Assembly: GCA_025716855.1 (NCBI GenBank)
Contig: JAIXMQ010000004.1
Span: 62,001-126,000 of the forward strand
DNA from: Pilaira anomala
Taxonomy: Eukaryota; Mucoromycota; Mucoromycetes; Mucorales; Mucoraceae
Direction: 5' to 3'
Length of the DNA stretch: 64,000 nt
The notes under the pieces are model-generated. The model worked only from the letters and a program-made list of their open reading frames with translations. It made no database searches and was not told the origin of the DNA. The translations under genes and the position numbers were made by a program. Shown here in pieces: positions 10,462 through 22,248 of this stretch; position 1 is the stretch's first letter; every line of letters starts with the position of its first letter.

Positions 10462-13013
10462 ATGACCAATGTGTTAGATGAGACTCAATATAAAATAGAA
10501 CCCATGTACACTAATAGACAACCTGTAAAGATAAACGTGAGTTTTTATTATTGCTCTATATAAACTTTATATTTAAAACTCTTTTGTATCTCTATTTTAG
10601 CCAACACAACCTCGTAAACTTAAAATACTTTTTTTTTTTTTTAAAGAAATAAAAGTTAAATTTACTGACCCAACCTTTTTTTTTACTTTATTACTCGTAG
10701 AAGTAAGGACTCAGGCACAAGAATCATCATTTAATAAAGGCAAGTATATGTTTGTTTTTATGCATTTATAAATGTAGTCATAGTAACAAAAACAACAGAA
10801 ACTCAAAGTATATTCTTACGTGACGAAGATAATGTATCCCAATACTCAATTGATGGATACCCTGAAGATATACATGAAGATGCGACCGAGAAAGCTCATA
10901 GAATGTAATAAATATTTTTTATTTATAAATTGAAAAAGAAACCATTCGAATTAATTCTATTTTTGGATATAGAAAACAAAAAAAGGGCTTTTTTGAGAGA
11001 ATGGGATTAAAAAAGAAAACACAGCCACAATATAACAACAATAATGTATCTGATGTATTAGAAGAACAACCACAGTTATCTGATGAGGAAGAAGAAGAAG
11101 AAGAAGACGATGATGATGATGATGACGAAGATGATAGTTGCTCTTCTATTTCTTCTGTAGATGAAGAAGATGAAGAAGAAGAAGGTCCTATACCTCAAAT
11201 TAGTGTTTCTTCTCCCACGAGTAGTCTAAATTCTGTATTACAACAACAACAGCAACAACAACAACAACAACAACCGCTTTATATCAAGACAAAGACAAAA
11301 CATAAAAAACAAGCTCAAGAGTTTTCTCGTCTTATTTTAGCTCAATCAATTCAAACTTCAGATATAGATCAATCACTACAACGTAGAATGTCTTGTGATT
11401 CATCTGTTGAACGATTTCCGAATTCTCTTCATAGTGCTATTTGGACAATTAAATTTAGTAAAGATGGAAAATACTTGGCTTCTGCTGGTCAAAGCTGTAT
11501 TATTTTATTATGGAAAGTATTACTAAATCAACAAACTGAAGAAACAATTAAAGTTTTAGATGAAACACCTTTTATAGAATACAAAGGTCATACTGCTGAT
11601 ATTTTGGAACTTGCTTGGTCAAAAGTAAATATTACCCAACCATATTTATATATATACATATTTATTTATTTATCTTGTCAATTTATAGAATAACTTTTTA
11701 CTTTCCAGTTCTATGGATAATACAGTTAGATTATGGCATCCTACACAAAAGGAATGCTTGTGTGTATTTCAACACTTGAACTTTGTTACCTCAATAGAAT
11801 TTCATCCAAAGGTATATATATATATATAATTATTTATATGTTAGAGTAAAAGGGAGAATCTCAACTTTATATATCTCTATAGGACGACAGGTTTTTCCTA
11901 TCTGGATCAATGGATGGTAGAATAAGAATTTGGAGTATACCCGAGAAAAGAGTCGCATTTTGGAATGAGATACCCGATAACAAATACGCAACTGCAGTAG
12001 GATTTACACTGGATGGAAAGACAGTGATAGCAGGCTCACACGATGGTCATTGTTATTTTTTTGAAACCCAAAGCTTAAAATATAATACACAAGTATCTGT
12101 CATGAACGATACCTCCAGTAATCGAAATTCTTCTTCTAAAAAGGGACCTAAAATTACTGGAATTGAAGTTTTGCCTGGATTACCACCTGGAGATGAAAAG
12201 GTTTTGATCACAAGTAACGATTCTCGTGTTCGATTATATAATATGAAAGATAAAAGTTTAATGTTCAAGTATAAAGGCGTTGAGAATAATTCGTTACAGA
12301 TTAAAGCAACTTTTAGTGACGATGGAAGATATATCATCAGTGGATCAGAAGATGCGCATACTTATATTTGGCGTACAGAACAATCAAGTGTCATATCACC
12401 TTTGCATCATTTACAAGAAACTCGAAATAAAGCCATGTCTGCATTAGGTGAATCCACTCTAAATGCATTTCATGGGTTTGAAAGCAATCAATCTTCACCC
12501 CAACCAACACGTATATCAAAATGGTTAAAAAGAAGAGCGGGTGGTGACGATCATCATCATTCAAATAACAAAATACGTAGTAGAACAGAATACTTTCAAT
12601 CACACGAAAATATCGTCACTGCTTCTATTTTTGCTCCTACCAAGACACGTCAACATATAGCCAAATCAAAACAAGATACAATTTATAATCGTACTCCTTT
12701 AACCTCTAGACGTATGTCTTCTGCAAGTAGTGCAGGTTCTTCTAGTTCGTTTTATAGTAATACTGAAGAAGAAGTTTATCCAGATGGACATATCATTATC
12801 ACGGCCGATTGTAGAGGTTTACTAAGAGTTTGGCGGATTGATTCTGGATCCAACCATAAGTCAACAACTCCCTTGGGTGACTCTCAATCTTTATTACATT
12901 CTTCTGAATCAACTATTCTTACAAACTCTTCTGCTTCTGTAAGATCCATACCCTCATCACCGAAAGTAAGACGTAATTTTGGTGGTTTATTTAATCGTAA
13001 TCAAAACAAATAA
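10462..13013 (+). CDS. WDR44-like WD40-repeat protein with acidic N-terminus
   Basis: Exons are 10462-10536, 10601-10739, 10778-10904, 10973-11624, 11689-11811 and 11883-13013, giving about 748 residues. The ATG at 10462 is directly preceded by an in-frame TAA. The third exon joins in frame to the long exon that begins upstream of the internal ATG at 11001. The N-terminal third is acidic with Asp/Glu and Gln runs. WD repeats start at [19 protein letters not shown] and continue through [48 protein letters not shown] and [12 protein letters not shown], with a last one near VWRIDSG. This order and wording fit the WDR44 branch. Animal WDR44 binds Rab11 (family knowledge); the fungal role is inferred. 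The intron after 10739 appears to be GC-AG. An 87-nt GT-AG segment (10614-10700) inside exon 2 could be optionally removed without changing frame. Confidence 0.85.
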
Positions 13014-13305
13014 AATAAAAAAAATAATTTTTTTTTTCAGTGAAATGAAAACAAAAGTAAACTTGTTCTTATACCTTTGGATACTACTCTGAAGAAATTA
13101 GTTACGTTATGTTTGAATAGTACTTTTTTATTTATTTATTTATTGGATTCGATTAAAATTGCGTGAACAGTTTAAAAATTAGAATTAAAGTATAGTTGAA
13201 AAATAAGCTCTTTATTTATTTGTACGTTTAGAACATCTGTTACCAACGGATTGCCATATCAGGAAAAGAATTTATCCTTAATACTCTTCTGAGCATTTAT
13301 CGCCC

Positions 13306-13750
13306 TCAGTTAAAGGTAAGTTCCTTGCTAGAGAAATTTCTAACTACGAATACAAGAACTTTGTAACGTTCAAACACACGAGCACAGTTTTTGAATTAAT
13401 CTTATCATGAATGTTTGATCAACGGTGTTTTGAATTTCAATGAGTATTGGAGGCTGATCCTCACTAACTTCGGTTGGTACGTACAGCACGTCTGATTTCG
13501 TTCCGTCTGACCATTCTGTTGAAACAGTATGATATGAATTACTTGGAACGTTTGATCCTACTACAAAGATTGACACCTGTAAGTAAAACTAGTTTCTTCA
13601 TGCGCAAAAAAAACAACAACAAAATTACCAAGCAGCTCATTGATAATAATCCTCTTTACAGTTTCATGGTTCATCACCAGTTTGCTTGTAATATCTGTAC
13701 CTGGCCTTAGCTCTAAAGGCAGGTATAAATTGTTTACATCGTCGTCTTCC
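13306..13750 (-). pseudogene. Decayed copy of a PD-(D/E)XK-like repeated-family gene
   Basis: Coding-like minus-strand sequence runs from about 13746 down to 13306 in three frames. An acidic segment is followed by one reading NSYHTVSTEWSDGTKSDVLY and then PPILIEIQNTVDQTFMIR. After a frame change at about 13391 it reads ARVFERYKVLVFVVRNFSS and ends. The Asp in SDVLY followed by ILIEIQ resembles the D...ExQ core of PD-(D/E)XK nuclease-like proteins, which occur in many copies in Mucorales genomes and in Rpn-type transposase families (my inference). An intron-like GT...CAG gap near 13575-13640 does not restore phase, and the frame is broken again near 13391. No intact start or end exists. Confidence 0.5.
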
Positions 13751-14965
13751 GTGGGGTGCTGGGTAAAAGAGTAGTATAAGTAAAATCACGGATGAAAATT
13801 TATCCAACTAGCCGTTAAACCACCCCCCTCCTGTTTGTCTGGCGTATGAGAAAAAAAAAACCTGCCTGTATGCCATGTGATGTAATGGTGAAAAAGAAAA
13901 CGATACCGACAACGACACCGACAACTCTTGAAGGTCAAATACTTTACTGCTTGCCAGCTTTCTTTCTTTCTTTCTTTCTTTTTTTTTTGCCTCAAAATAA
14001 TATATATGCAGTTGTCCTTTTTAAGATAAAGATATAGCAATTGGATTCTCTTCAATTTAATATTGAAAGCAAAGTCTCTAATCATAATGAAAGGTTGATT
14101 CAGATTGACGAATAAATCAATATGTAAAAACCGATATATTTGACTTTTTGTCAAAGTTTACATGGTGGTGGTGTAATTAATATACCTGTCAGAATCAAAA
14201 TCACAAATATTGTATAGTTTGGATTGATAGGAATAACAAACGAGAAAGATACAAGAAAAAGTAATTCTTTAATTCAAAAAAAAAATGACATAGATTATAT
14301 ATATATACTATTAATAATATACAGAACTGTACTACATATCTGGAAGAGTAGTAGTTAACTATCATATCTGGAAAATCATATCAATTCACGCAGTCATTTT
14401 GAGCTCCTTGTCAATAAGAGAGCCATTCATACAGGAGGAAATTCTATCAGTTTTTTTCTATAAAAATAAAAGGAGCCCTTTTAAAACTACCATTGAATTA
14501 AGGTGGCAAAGCCCTTGCACTATATGCTATATTGTTTATACTTTTCTTTTTTTTTTTTTAGTTATCAAAAAACTAATAAAGGTCAGTAAATATGTAGCGT
14601 AACATAAAAGCTTTTGCTACCGTAATGTAGTTATATAGTTTAAAAAGGACTCGTTCACTTTTTTTTTATAGGTGGGTGATGGAGTTTCCCGTATTTAGGA
14701 AATCTCGGTGGTAAGTGATGTTTAACTTTCCTTATCAATAACATCCCTCTATACATATATGACCAGGATTTCTTTGTGTAACTTTAGATATTCTTTTGCT
14801 TGTATTTGATAATGTTTCTTCTTTTATTTTAATGAATGAATAAGCTTTTTATAAATAGTAAAAGTCGAGAGATTTATTTTAAAAATACAATTGTGTGTTT
14901 ATGGGTGAGGGGGGGGGAGGGATGGGAAAAATATTAGAATAAAATTACAAAAAAAAAAAATTTGT
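13751..14965. other. Non-coding block between the relic and the hexokinase gene
   Basis: No gene is supported. There is a TTTC/CTTT tract near 13961-13985, TATATA runs, and at 14683-14731 a stretch resembling the outer end of the large inverted-repeat element found at 51.7-52.8 kb. A G-rich run lies at about 14907-14921, shortly downstream of the hexokinase stop codon on the minus strand. Confidence 0.5.
14683..14731 (+). mobile_element. Possible solo terminus of the foldback-element family
   Basis: The order 'TTTAGGAAATCTCGG' then 'GTGATGTTTAA' parallels 'ATTAGGAGATCGAGG' then 'GTGACGTTTAA' at the right end of the 51719-52760 element, including the TTAA that closes it. I could not find the matching opposite terminus nearby. 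It may therefore be a solo end, a diverged copy or a chance resemblance. Confidence 0.3.
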
Positions 14966-16510
14966 TTACTCGCACAACATAGCAATTAAGGCACCGCCAA
15001 TACTGCCACCTTCAGTAGCGAGTTCAAGTGTAATTCTACTGCTAGTTTCTTCACCATACCATTCATCTAAGGCACGTCTAACACGTTTATCCATATGAGG
15101 ATAAAATTCGTAAGTAGTTCCATTCATTCCCACAATAATATTATCCTTTTGATTCTCCAAAAGATGTTGTTGGTCAACCAAAGAGATGATTGAAACAGCA
15201 GCCAAAGAAGCAGCACGAGTAGAGACAATACGACAGATACGAGTAAGAATTGCCATATCACTGATCGTAGGGGTATTTACACAATTAAAGTTAGATAAAA
15301 CTTCAAAAGACTTTTCGCGCTTGGTATCTTGTTGATCGTTCTCTAAAATACTCATATATTCGGTAGGGAAAGACCAAGCTTGTTCAAATCCACCAGGTAC
15401 ATGACCTTCAAAAAGTACACCGGCCTTAATGAAATCCATAGCTGCAAGTCGAGTTAATTCACCTAAATAGGCACCAGATAACATTTTTTCATATAATTGA
15501 AATTTAGGTTGGTTATGAGAGAGATCCAATGCGATATCATACTTGTTTAATGGTAGATAAGCTTCTGTACCAAAGATATCGATCTCGGTATTAATTAACA
15601 TTTCTGTGTTTTCAGGGTATCTGTCGCGAATACTTTTATCAAGCTTAGTAATGTTTTGAATCTTTTCTGGGTAGGCTGCATTAATACCGGTAGCAAAGAT
15701 GAGACCAATACGACAAGCTGGGTTAGTATAACCATGAGCAACAAGTGTACCCACTGTATCATTCAAGATGGCAGTAACCTTAACATTTAAGCCCTATTAT
15801 AGAATTTGTATATGTGTATACATTTATTATCAACATTTGCATATTTAATATACATATATATATATATAATTTACCTTGCGGTTAAAAGCATCATGAAACA
15901 TATCAGCAAGATCATTTCCTTCAGTATTTAAAAGAGTAAATCCTTTACCCATTCTGAGAATGGTACCGCGATCAACGCCAGTTTGACTAAAAATGGAAAT
16001 CAGTTACAGGTAACTTTTTTTTTTTTTTTTTATCTTTTTATATCTAAAATTATTTATAATATCTTACTCTACTGGGAAACTCCAACAAACACCTAAAGAG
16101 AGAGTATCTTTACCTTCAACTTGTGCTTGAGAAAAGAGATGCTTTGCTTCAATCGTAATGAGATCCTTGATGGCGTCAGCGATCCAGTCAAAAAAGACGG
16201 AACCTTCACCAGTCTTTAACTCTGTAGAGGGACGACGCTTTAATTCATGAACACTCGCTTTACCAGAACCCTTTAATTCGACAGCAGCAATACGTAAGTT
16301 AGTTCCTCCCAAATCCAAGGAGAGAAAAGTTCCGGTTTCGTTACCAGTCGGCATCTTGGTTACAAATGAGGGAATCATGGTTGCTAAACCTTTTGAAGGT
16401 GTCTTTAAACCGGTTTTAAATTCTTGATTAAAACCATAAACAATAGGCTCAAGTTGCTTTTTGGAAAGTAAAAAATCCTTGGAAAGTGTATCAAAAAGTG
16501 CGTCAGTCAT
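14966..16510 (-). CDS. HXK: Hexokinase
   Basis: Exons 16510-16068, 15986-15875 and 15793-14966 close into 460 residues, the normal length for a fungal hexokinase. Key parts are in place: the phosphate loop LDLGGTNLRI (Asp about 66), the sugar-binding SFPVDQTG, the lysine in RMGKGF, the catalytic aspartate in LNDTVGTL (about 197), and the adenosine segment FATGINAAY. The usual NTEWGAFG reads NTEIDIFG, so the glutamate is kept but the Trp-Gly pair is not, which could affect sugar preference. The reaction is ATP-dependent phosphorylation of hexoses at C6 in the cytosol, the entry step of glycolysis. A paralogue lacking the catalytic Asp lies 2.4 kb away in the same orientation (18946-20559), suggesting tandem duplication and divergence. 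Confidence 0.93.
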
Positions 16511-18945
16511 TTCTTTCTTTCTTATGTATTAATAATAGAAAGTAAAAAGGGGAAAGAAAAAAGGCAAAAAAAAAAAAAAAAAAAAAGGGTTCTCACTTTC
16601 TCTCTCTCTCTCTTCTTTTTTTTTTCCCTCACTTAAATAGGGGCAAAAAATTTGAAACTATTCATTTAGAGCCAATGAAGTTGACTCGGGATAAATTCCT
16701 TATTTTAACCCTGGAGGAGAACCCTGTCATGGTCTTGTCTGAGTTCGTTACATTAGACCCTGATGGATGAATGTTATTGGCTTATTTCATATTGTTATGT
16801 AATAAATGAGGAACCCTAATTTATTGATTTTTGATTACAAAATAAAGTAAAACCCTTTTATTTCGGAGAAGCTCTTACCCTTTTTTTTATTATTTGCTTC
16901 TATCCGTTAAGGGTCCTTTTTTTTTAAAAAAAAAAAAAACATTTTTCCGCTTCTCACGCACTCATACACTTTTTTTTTTTTTTTTTTTTAAGAAAAATCA
17001 CACCTTGTTCTTTCCCCATGGGAAACTTGAACGAATTATATCTCTTCAATTATTACACAATGATACAAAAAAATCATACTCTTGATTAAGCCACATGTTC
17101 GTTTATTAAACAGTCAGTCATGTACACACACACCCCCATGTAAATAAAAACACTCACACTGTATACACTGCGTCAACTGGACACTTTTCGGTTAGATTTT
17201 TAAAACCATTTGGCCATACGCTTGAAGTCCCATTGGCTATTTTTTTGAGCTTTCACTTTTGGACTCATTCATACAGCCTTATCGCAGATATTTAATGAAT
17301 ATCGGGAATTATGACCTCTATTTTTTTTTAAAAAAAAAACTCGCCTTCAAGCAATGTACGGACATGAAGATAACCATGTTTGGATGGTGTATATAATTCC
17401 TATATATAAGAAAGTTTTTGTTAATGATACTTCTTAAAACCAATAATACATTTTAAACTTACATAAATACCACATCCAAGATCGTTTACTGTTCCTGTCG
17501 GTGCTGAGGTTGATGAAGGACCTCAGCGGTCCATGTTGATCACCACAGATCATCCACTGCACTGTGTATTATTGCAAAAAATTCAATCCATTTCTTTGTA
17601 AATGATGTTAACAAGTCAAGGTCAATAAAAAATGTCTATACTCACGCTAACGCGTTTTTTTTTTTTTTTTATTGAATTATTGAGAGCGTAATATGGGATG
17701 TATTAGCACCAGTCGTAACAAAAACCTTTGTTCATCTATGTAAACGAATACTAAAATTATTAAAGCGCTTGAAACTTGAGTTCCAATAACCTAATTTCTT
17801 TCCATCATATACATCTAATGATGTCAGGCTGTACATTTTTGATACATAGTTTTGATCGATGGGGGGGGGGGGGCAAAGAGGTAATTACAACGCTATTATT
17901 TAACCTTTTCAAAATGATTCGCGATGATAGTCAAGAGGTTTTGGTTCTGCCATATACATTTCAACCGTATTTACCATAATTACTTATTGCTTCTATTTAT
18001 ATTCAGGATGAATATAACCCAAAAAGGGTTTCATGAGTCAATTGTATTCACGATGAACATTGTCATTTTTTGTACCTTTTTTTTTTTTTTTTGCTGGCAT
18101 ACTACTTTTTGTGATGATATTTCTTACCACCACATGTATCATATGTACGCGTTTCAAAATTATTTGACTCTCACTTCATAAAAATCTCTTGAGTACGAAA
18201 ATCAAACCAGCTTTTAAAGTGTGGTAGTAGTTAGGGTATATCCATATTGTATTTGAAGAAGAAAGAAATATATACTCTACATGCGACTAATAAATAAACC
18301 TGTTTGTGATGGTACACGTAAACAGTTTCAGCCCTCCTCTCGTTAAAACGTAAAAAATTATAAAAAGTGTAGTTAGGATATAAAAAAGACGTAAATGACG
18401 GAGAAATTCATTTGTTTGTATAGTTAGAAATTGACGCGTTTCTAATGAATCCTTTATTTTGATCCGTTTACTTTTAAATTATAATTTTTGACATGTTTGT
18501 AAACAAGCCCACTAAAACGGGAGAGAGACAAAAAAAAATAAATTTTAAAAACCCATGCGGTTAAAAAATCCTGCAAAAAAAAAAAAAAAAAAAAAGTTTC
18601 TTGCTGCTCTTCCCGAAAAAAAAAAAAAAAAAAAAAAAACTCCGTTGTTATCAATATAATAGAAGAAGAGGTTGTAATTACTTGTTTAAAGCCATGTCAA
18701 ATAATAATTTATAAAACCATCAATTGCTGAAAAATAAACGTATTCAGCAGCGAGAATTTTATAAAAGTTAGATATATTACCCTTTTCTTTTTAACCAGGA
18801 AAAACCCATACGCTAATTTCAGGTCGCGCGTTTTCTATTTTTATGCAACTCAGAATAATCACTCTCCGTCATACAGATTAACAAGATAAGTAAAAAAAAA
18901 ATAAAATAAAAAAATAAAACGAGTATTTTATAAATTGTATACAAT
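16511..18945. other. 2.4 kb intergenic block between the hexokinase paralogues
   Basis: No gene is supported. It contains A/T homopolymers, a G run at about 17861-17872, several ACGCGT words (17650, 18147, 18435) and a short minus-strand exon-like stretch at 17461-17522 that ends at GTAAGT but has no partner exons. It includes the upstream region of the 14966-16510 hexokinase. Confidence 0.5.
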
Positions 18946-20559
18946 TTATTTTTGAGTAGTGCCAAGCATAGCAGCAACTGCAGCACCAATACCATTACCA
19001 TCGCGAGTAATCTATATATTATATGTGAGTTCATGTACTATTAAAAAAAAAAAAAAAAAAAACTTACGCCCATGTTAATATGATCAACAAGATCTCCATA
19101 AATACTCTTCAATGCATCATTCACACGTCTGGGAAAGTGAGGGAAATGTTCATAAACAGAACCTTCCATACCTAAAAAAAAAAAAAAAATTATGATTTTA
19201 ATTCAACATCTGCATCATTCTCTCTCTCTCTCTCTCTTTATAAAACTTACTAATAGTTAAACCTTGCTCAAGAGCATTTGTGGTATCAATAATAGCACTC
19301 ATAGCAGCAGCCACCAAACGAGCAGCACGTTGCGACACCAATTCACAAATGGTTCTTGTGATTTCACGATCAGATAAGGTAGTGGTTGGAATATTCATGA
19401 TGGACTCTAAAACATGTTGAGTTGCTTCCAAATCGGGTGTATCATCCGCCCCGATAGCACTTATATAAGAAGCTTCAAACCGATAAGGCGTATTCAACTC
19501 ATTGGTATATTGACCATCAAAAATCAAGCGACGATCCAAGAAATCCACTAAAATGATACGAACAATTTCTCCTAAATAGAGACCAGAGACCATCTTTTCA
19601 AACACATGCACGCCTGGGTTAATCGATTGACGGTTGACTCGATTATCATAAAATGTACGAGGTAAAAGTCCAAGGTTTCGATCGGAGAAGGCTCCCCATT
19701 CTGTATTGATGGTAGTATAGCCATCTTGATTCGCAGGTAATTTAAATTGGATCTTTTCTACTTTGTCTACCTTTTCCCAGTAGGCTGCATTCGTACCCGT
19801 ACTGATCGTACAGGCCATCAACGTATCCAAACTACGATAGGAGTGTGCTAAAAGACACCCGACGGCACCATTAATCACTGCTTCCACATTCACATTCAGA
19901 TGACGACGTCTGAACCCAATTTGTAAGAGTTCACCAATATTCTTATGATCAGCACCTGTAATCTCGAAATCTTTTGTCCACTTGATCACGACCGCTTTGT
20001 TAATCGCAGTTTGTCTTAAAGGAAAAGATAAGACAAACCCAAGTGCTAAAGGTGTTTTGATATCGTATTTACCCACAAAGGATAAAAAGGAATCCACACA
20101 TTCGACCAAGAAATCAATCATATGATGGATGGAACCCTTCTTGAGATGATCTGAAATCACATATTTTTGTTGACGCGTTGTAATACGACCTTGTCCATGT
20201 AAATTGACAAGATAGACACGAATATTTGAGCCTACATATCATGTAATATATATATATATATATATGAAGTTAGATAAGATGTTGAATTGATTGACTCTTT
20301 ACTTACCACTTAATTCAAGTCCAAGATATTCACCCGTTTCTTGACCAGTTGGGTGTCTAAAGATAAAAGATGGCAACATGTTCATATCGGTCTTATCCGA
20401 CTTGAGACCTTTTTCCATTTCTTGACGTAAATCATTACGGAATTTCTTTAATTCTTCCGTACTTAATTTAAAATGTTCTCTTAATTCTTCCACGGCTTCA
20501 ATTTGTGCATCAGATCCAGTCATTGGACCTTTTGAGAACGATTTTCTTGGTTGAGACAT
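18946..20559 (-). CDS. Hexokinase-like protein, predicted catalytically inactive
   Basis: Exons 20559-20307, 20231-19251, 19171-19068 and 19011-18946 give 467 residues with the full hexokinase fold. Sugar-binding and hinge motifs survive: LSFPLRQT, IKWTKDF, STGTNAAY, NTEWGAF and FEKMVSGLYLGE. Two catalytic features do not. The phosphate loop LDLGGTN reads LELSGSN, with Glu 82 for Asp, and the catalytic NDT of hexokinases reads NGA, with Gly at about 206 where the catalytic Asp should be. The protein should therefore bind sugar poorly or not at all productively and not phosphorylate it. Catalytically deficient hexokinase-like proteins in Aspergillus (HxkC, XprF) act in regulation (established), so a sensor role is a reasonable inference. 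The last exon matches the conserved C-terminus (DGNGIGAAVAAM). Confidence 0.9.
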
Positions 20560-20788
20560 ATTATTTTTAATAAGAAAGAAGAAGAGGAAGAAGAAGAAAA
20601 AGAGAAAAGAAAAAAAAGGATAATTATTTATTTTTTAATCAAATTCAATCAACTCCAATTCAACTTCCGTAGTAAAGAAAAGGAATTTTTTTTTTTATTA
20701 TTACGTCAATGCTATCTCATTTTTCAGGTTTTAAAACCATTATTTTATTCAGTAAATTAAAAAAGTTGTTGATATAGTAATAATATTA
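20560..20788. other. Short spacer between the hexokinase-like and OSBP genes
   Basis: About 230 bp separate the upstream OSBP stop codon from the hexokinase-like start codon; both genes run on the minus strand. The spacer is A-rich, with a purine (GAA) run just before the hexokinase-like start. It must hold both the OSBP 3' end and the hexokinase-like promoter. Confidence 0.6.
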
Positions 20789-22054
20789 TTATTGTTGTTG
20801 TTGTTGTAATGCGCCCTTAAAGACCCAATTACCAGTAGTTGCAGGAGTATATTTAGTCTTGACAGTAGAGGTCAACATACGTTGAAGTGTAGAGACATTA
20901 GGTTCATCTTCAACCCAATGAAAGTAAGTAGGTTCCCATTCCTTTCCAGCCTCTTGACGAGCGGCTCTTTCTTCTCGTTGCTTGTTTTCGATCTTTGCCT
21001 TTTCAACACTCGCGGTATTTTGATCATTGGCCTTGATAGCCTCAGAGACCTTTTGCCAAAGCTTACGACTTTCCATTTCATTCTGTTCATCTAATTCTTT
21101 GACGTTCATAGGAGCAGGACTTAAAGTAGTTGTATCCAAAAAGGGTTCAGAGGTCTTTGAACCATAAGCTGTGATTGTAGACTTACCACTCCATTGACCT
21201 TCCATCTTGTAAATATATTCCTTTGAACTACCTCCTCCATTACGACGAAGATAACACTTGAAATGATTACGTTCGCCCGAGATCCAACCACGAGATGAAT
21301 ATTCAATAGAACAATACAACCCAGTAGAGGATTGAATGAATGAATTCCCTGTTAATTCAACATAAGGTGCAGCATACCAAATACCATTCACAGTAATGGA
21401 AGGACATGTAAACATATACTTTTCATTATCACGTTTATGTAATGTCACTAAACTTTGACCGACTTGATCCACAATTAATGATGTACCAGAGAAACGTGTC
21501 TTTTGTCCTGTATGTCCGTTCAAGGTCAAACCTGCATTCTGGTTCGTGATCTGGAATCCGGTCACGGGAGGGTGATGAGACACCTGTTCTACAAGTACGT
21601 CCGTTTCGCCTGTACCTCCAACATCACCCCAAACCATCTTATATTGTTCTCCTAATACTGGATTATAAGGTTTCTTTTCCCATTCTCCTTTAGGTACACG
21701 ACGAGCATAAGAAGCATTTAAAGAAGAAATAAACCACTTTACAAAAGCTACCATACGTTCAACTTCATCATCTGGTTTCGTAATGGCGGTGAAGAGCTCC
21801 GGTTGTTGTGTCCAATACTCACTTTAAAGAAAAAAAGGTTAGAACTCTTGGATTTCCTGGAAACAATAATAATAATAATAATCAACTTACGTGTATTCAA
21901 TTAATGAGACGGGTGCTAAAAGAAAAGTAGGACAAGTTAAAGAAGAGAGATCACCAGAGAAAGATGCTAAAGACTTTAAGAAAGAGTGAAAAGCTCCCTT
22001 TTGTTCTTGAGGAATTTTGTCAACATTATTCACTTCATCGGTAGGTGCAGACAT
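20789..22054 (-). CDS. KES1: Oxysterol-binding protein-related protein, Kes1/Osh4 type
   Basis: Two exons, 22054-21891 and 21821-20789, encode 398 residues. The OSBP signature EQVSHHPP is at about 133-140, preceded by the NPVLGEQY motif (residues 108-115) that contacts the lipid headgroup. There is no PH, ankyrin or GOLD domain, so the protein is a stand-alone lipid-transfer domain like yeast Kes1/Osh4, which exchanges sterol and PI4P between ER and Golgi-type membranes (family knowledge). The C-terminus has the usual charged helix (ENKQREERAARQEAGKEW) followed by the FHWVED segment, and ends in a short poly-Gln tail. The start is the first ATG of exon 1, and the splice at TEYW falls where family members conserve sequence. 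Confidence 0.93.
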
Positions 22055-22248
22055 GGTGTATATAAAAAATAAAATAAAATAAAATATTTTATGTAAGAAA
22101 AAAAGAAAAAAGAAAAGAAGAAATAATAAAAAAATAATTTAAATACTTGTGTAAAAAAAAAAAAAAAAGAAATGCGTAAATTACGTCACTTACAATCAAA
22201 TATATTATGTATTTTTTTTTTTTTTTGCCAAGTTTTTTTTTTTTTTTA

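Noticed and set aside
17461..17522. Minus-strand exon-like stretch reading GPSSTSAPTGTVNDLGCG and ending in GTAAGT
   Set aside because: It has no partner exons on either side and cannot be assigned to a gene. Kept only as a note within the intergenic block.
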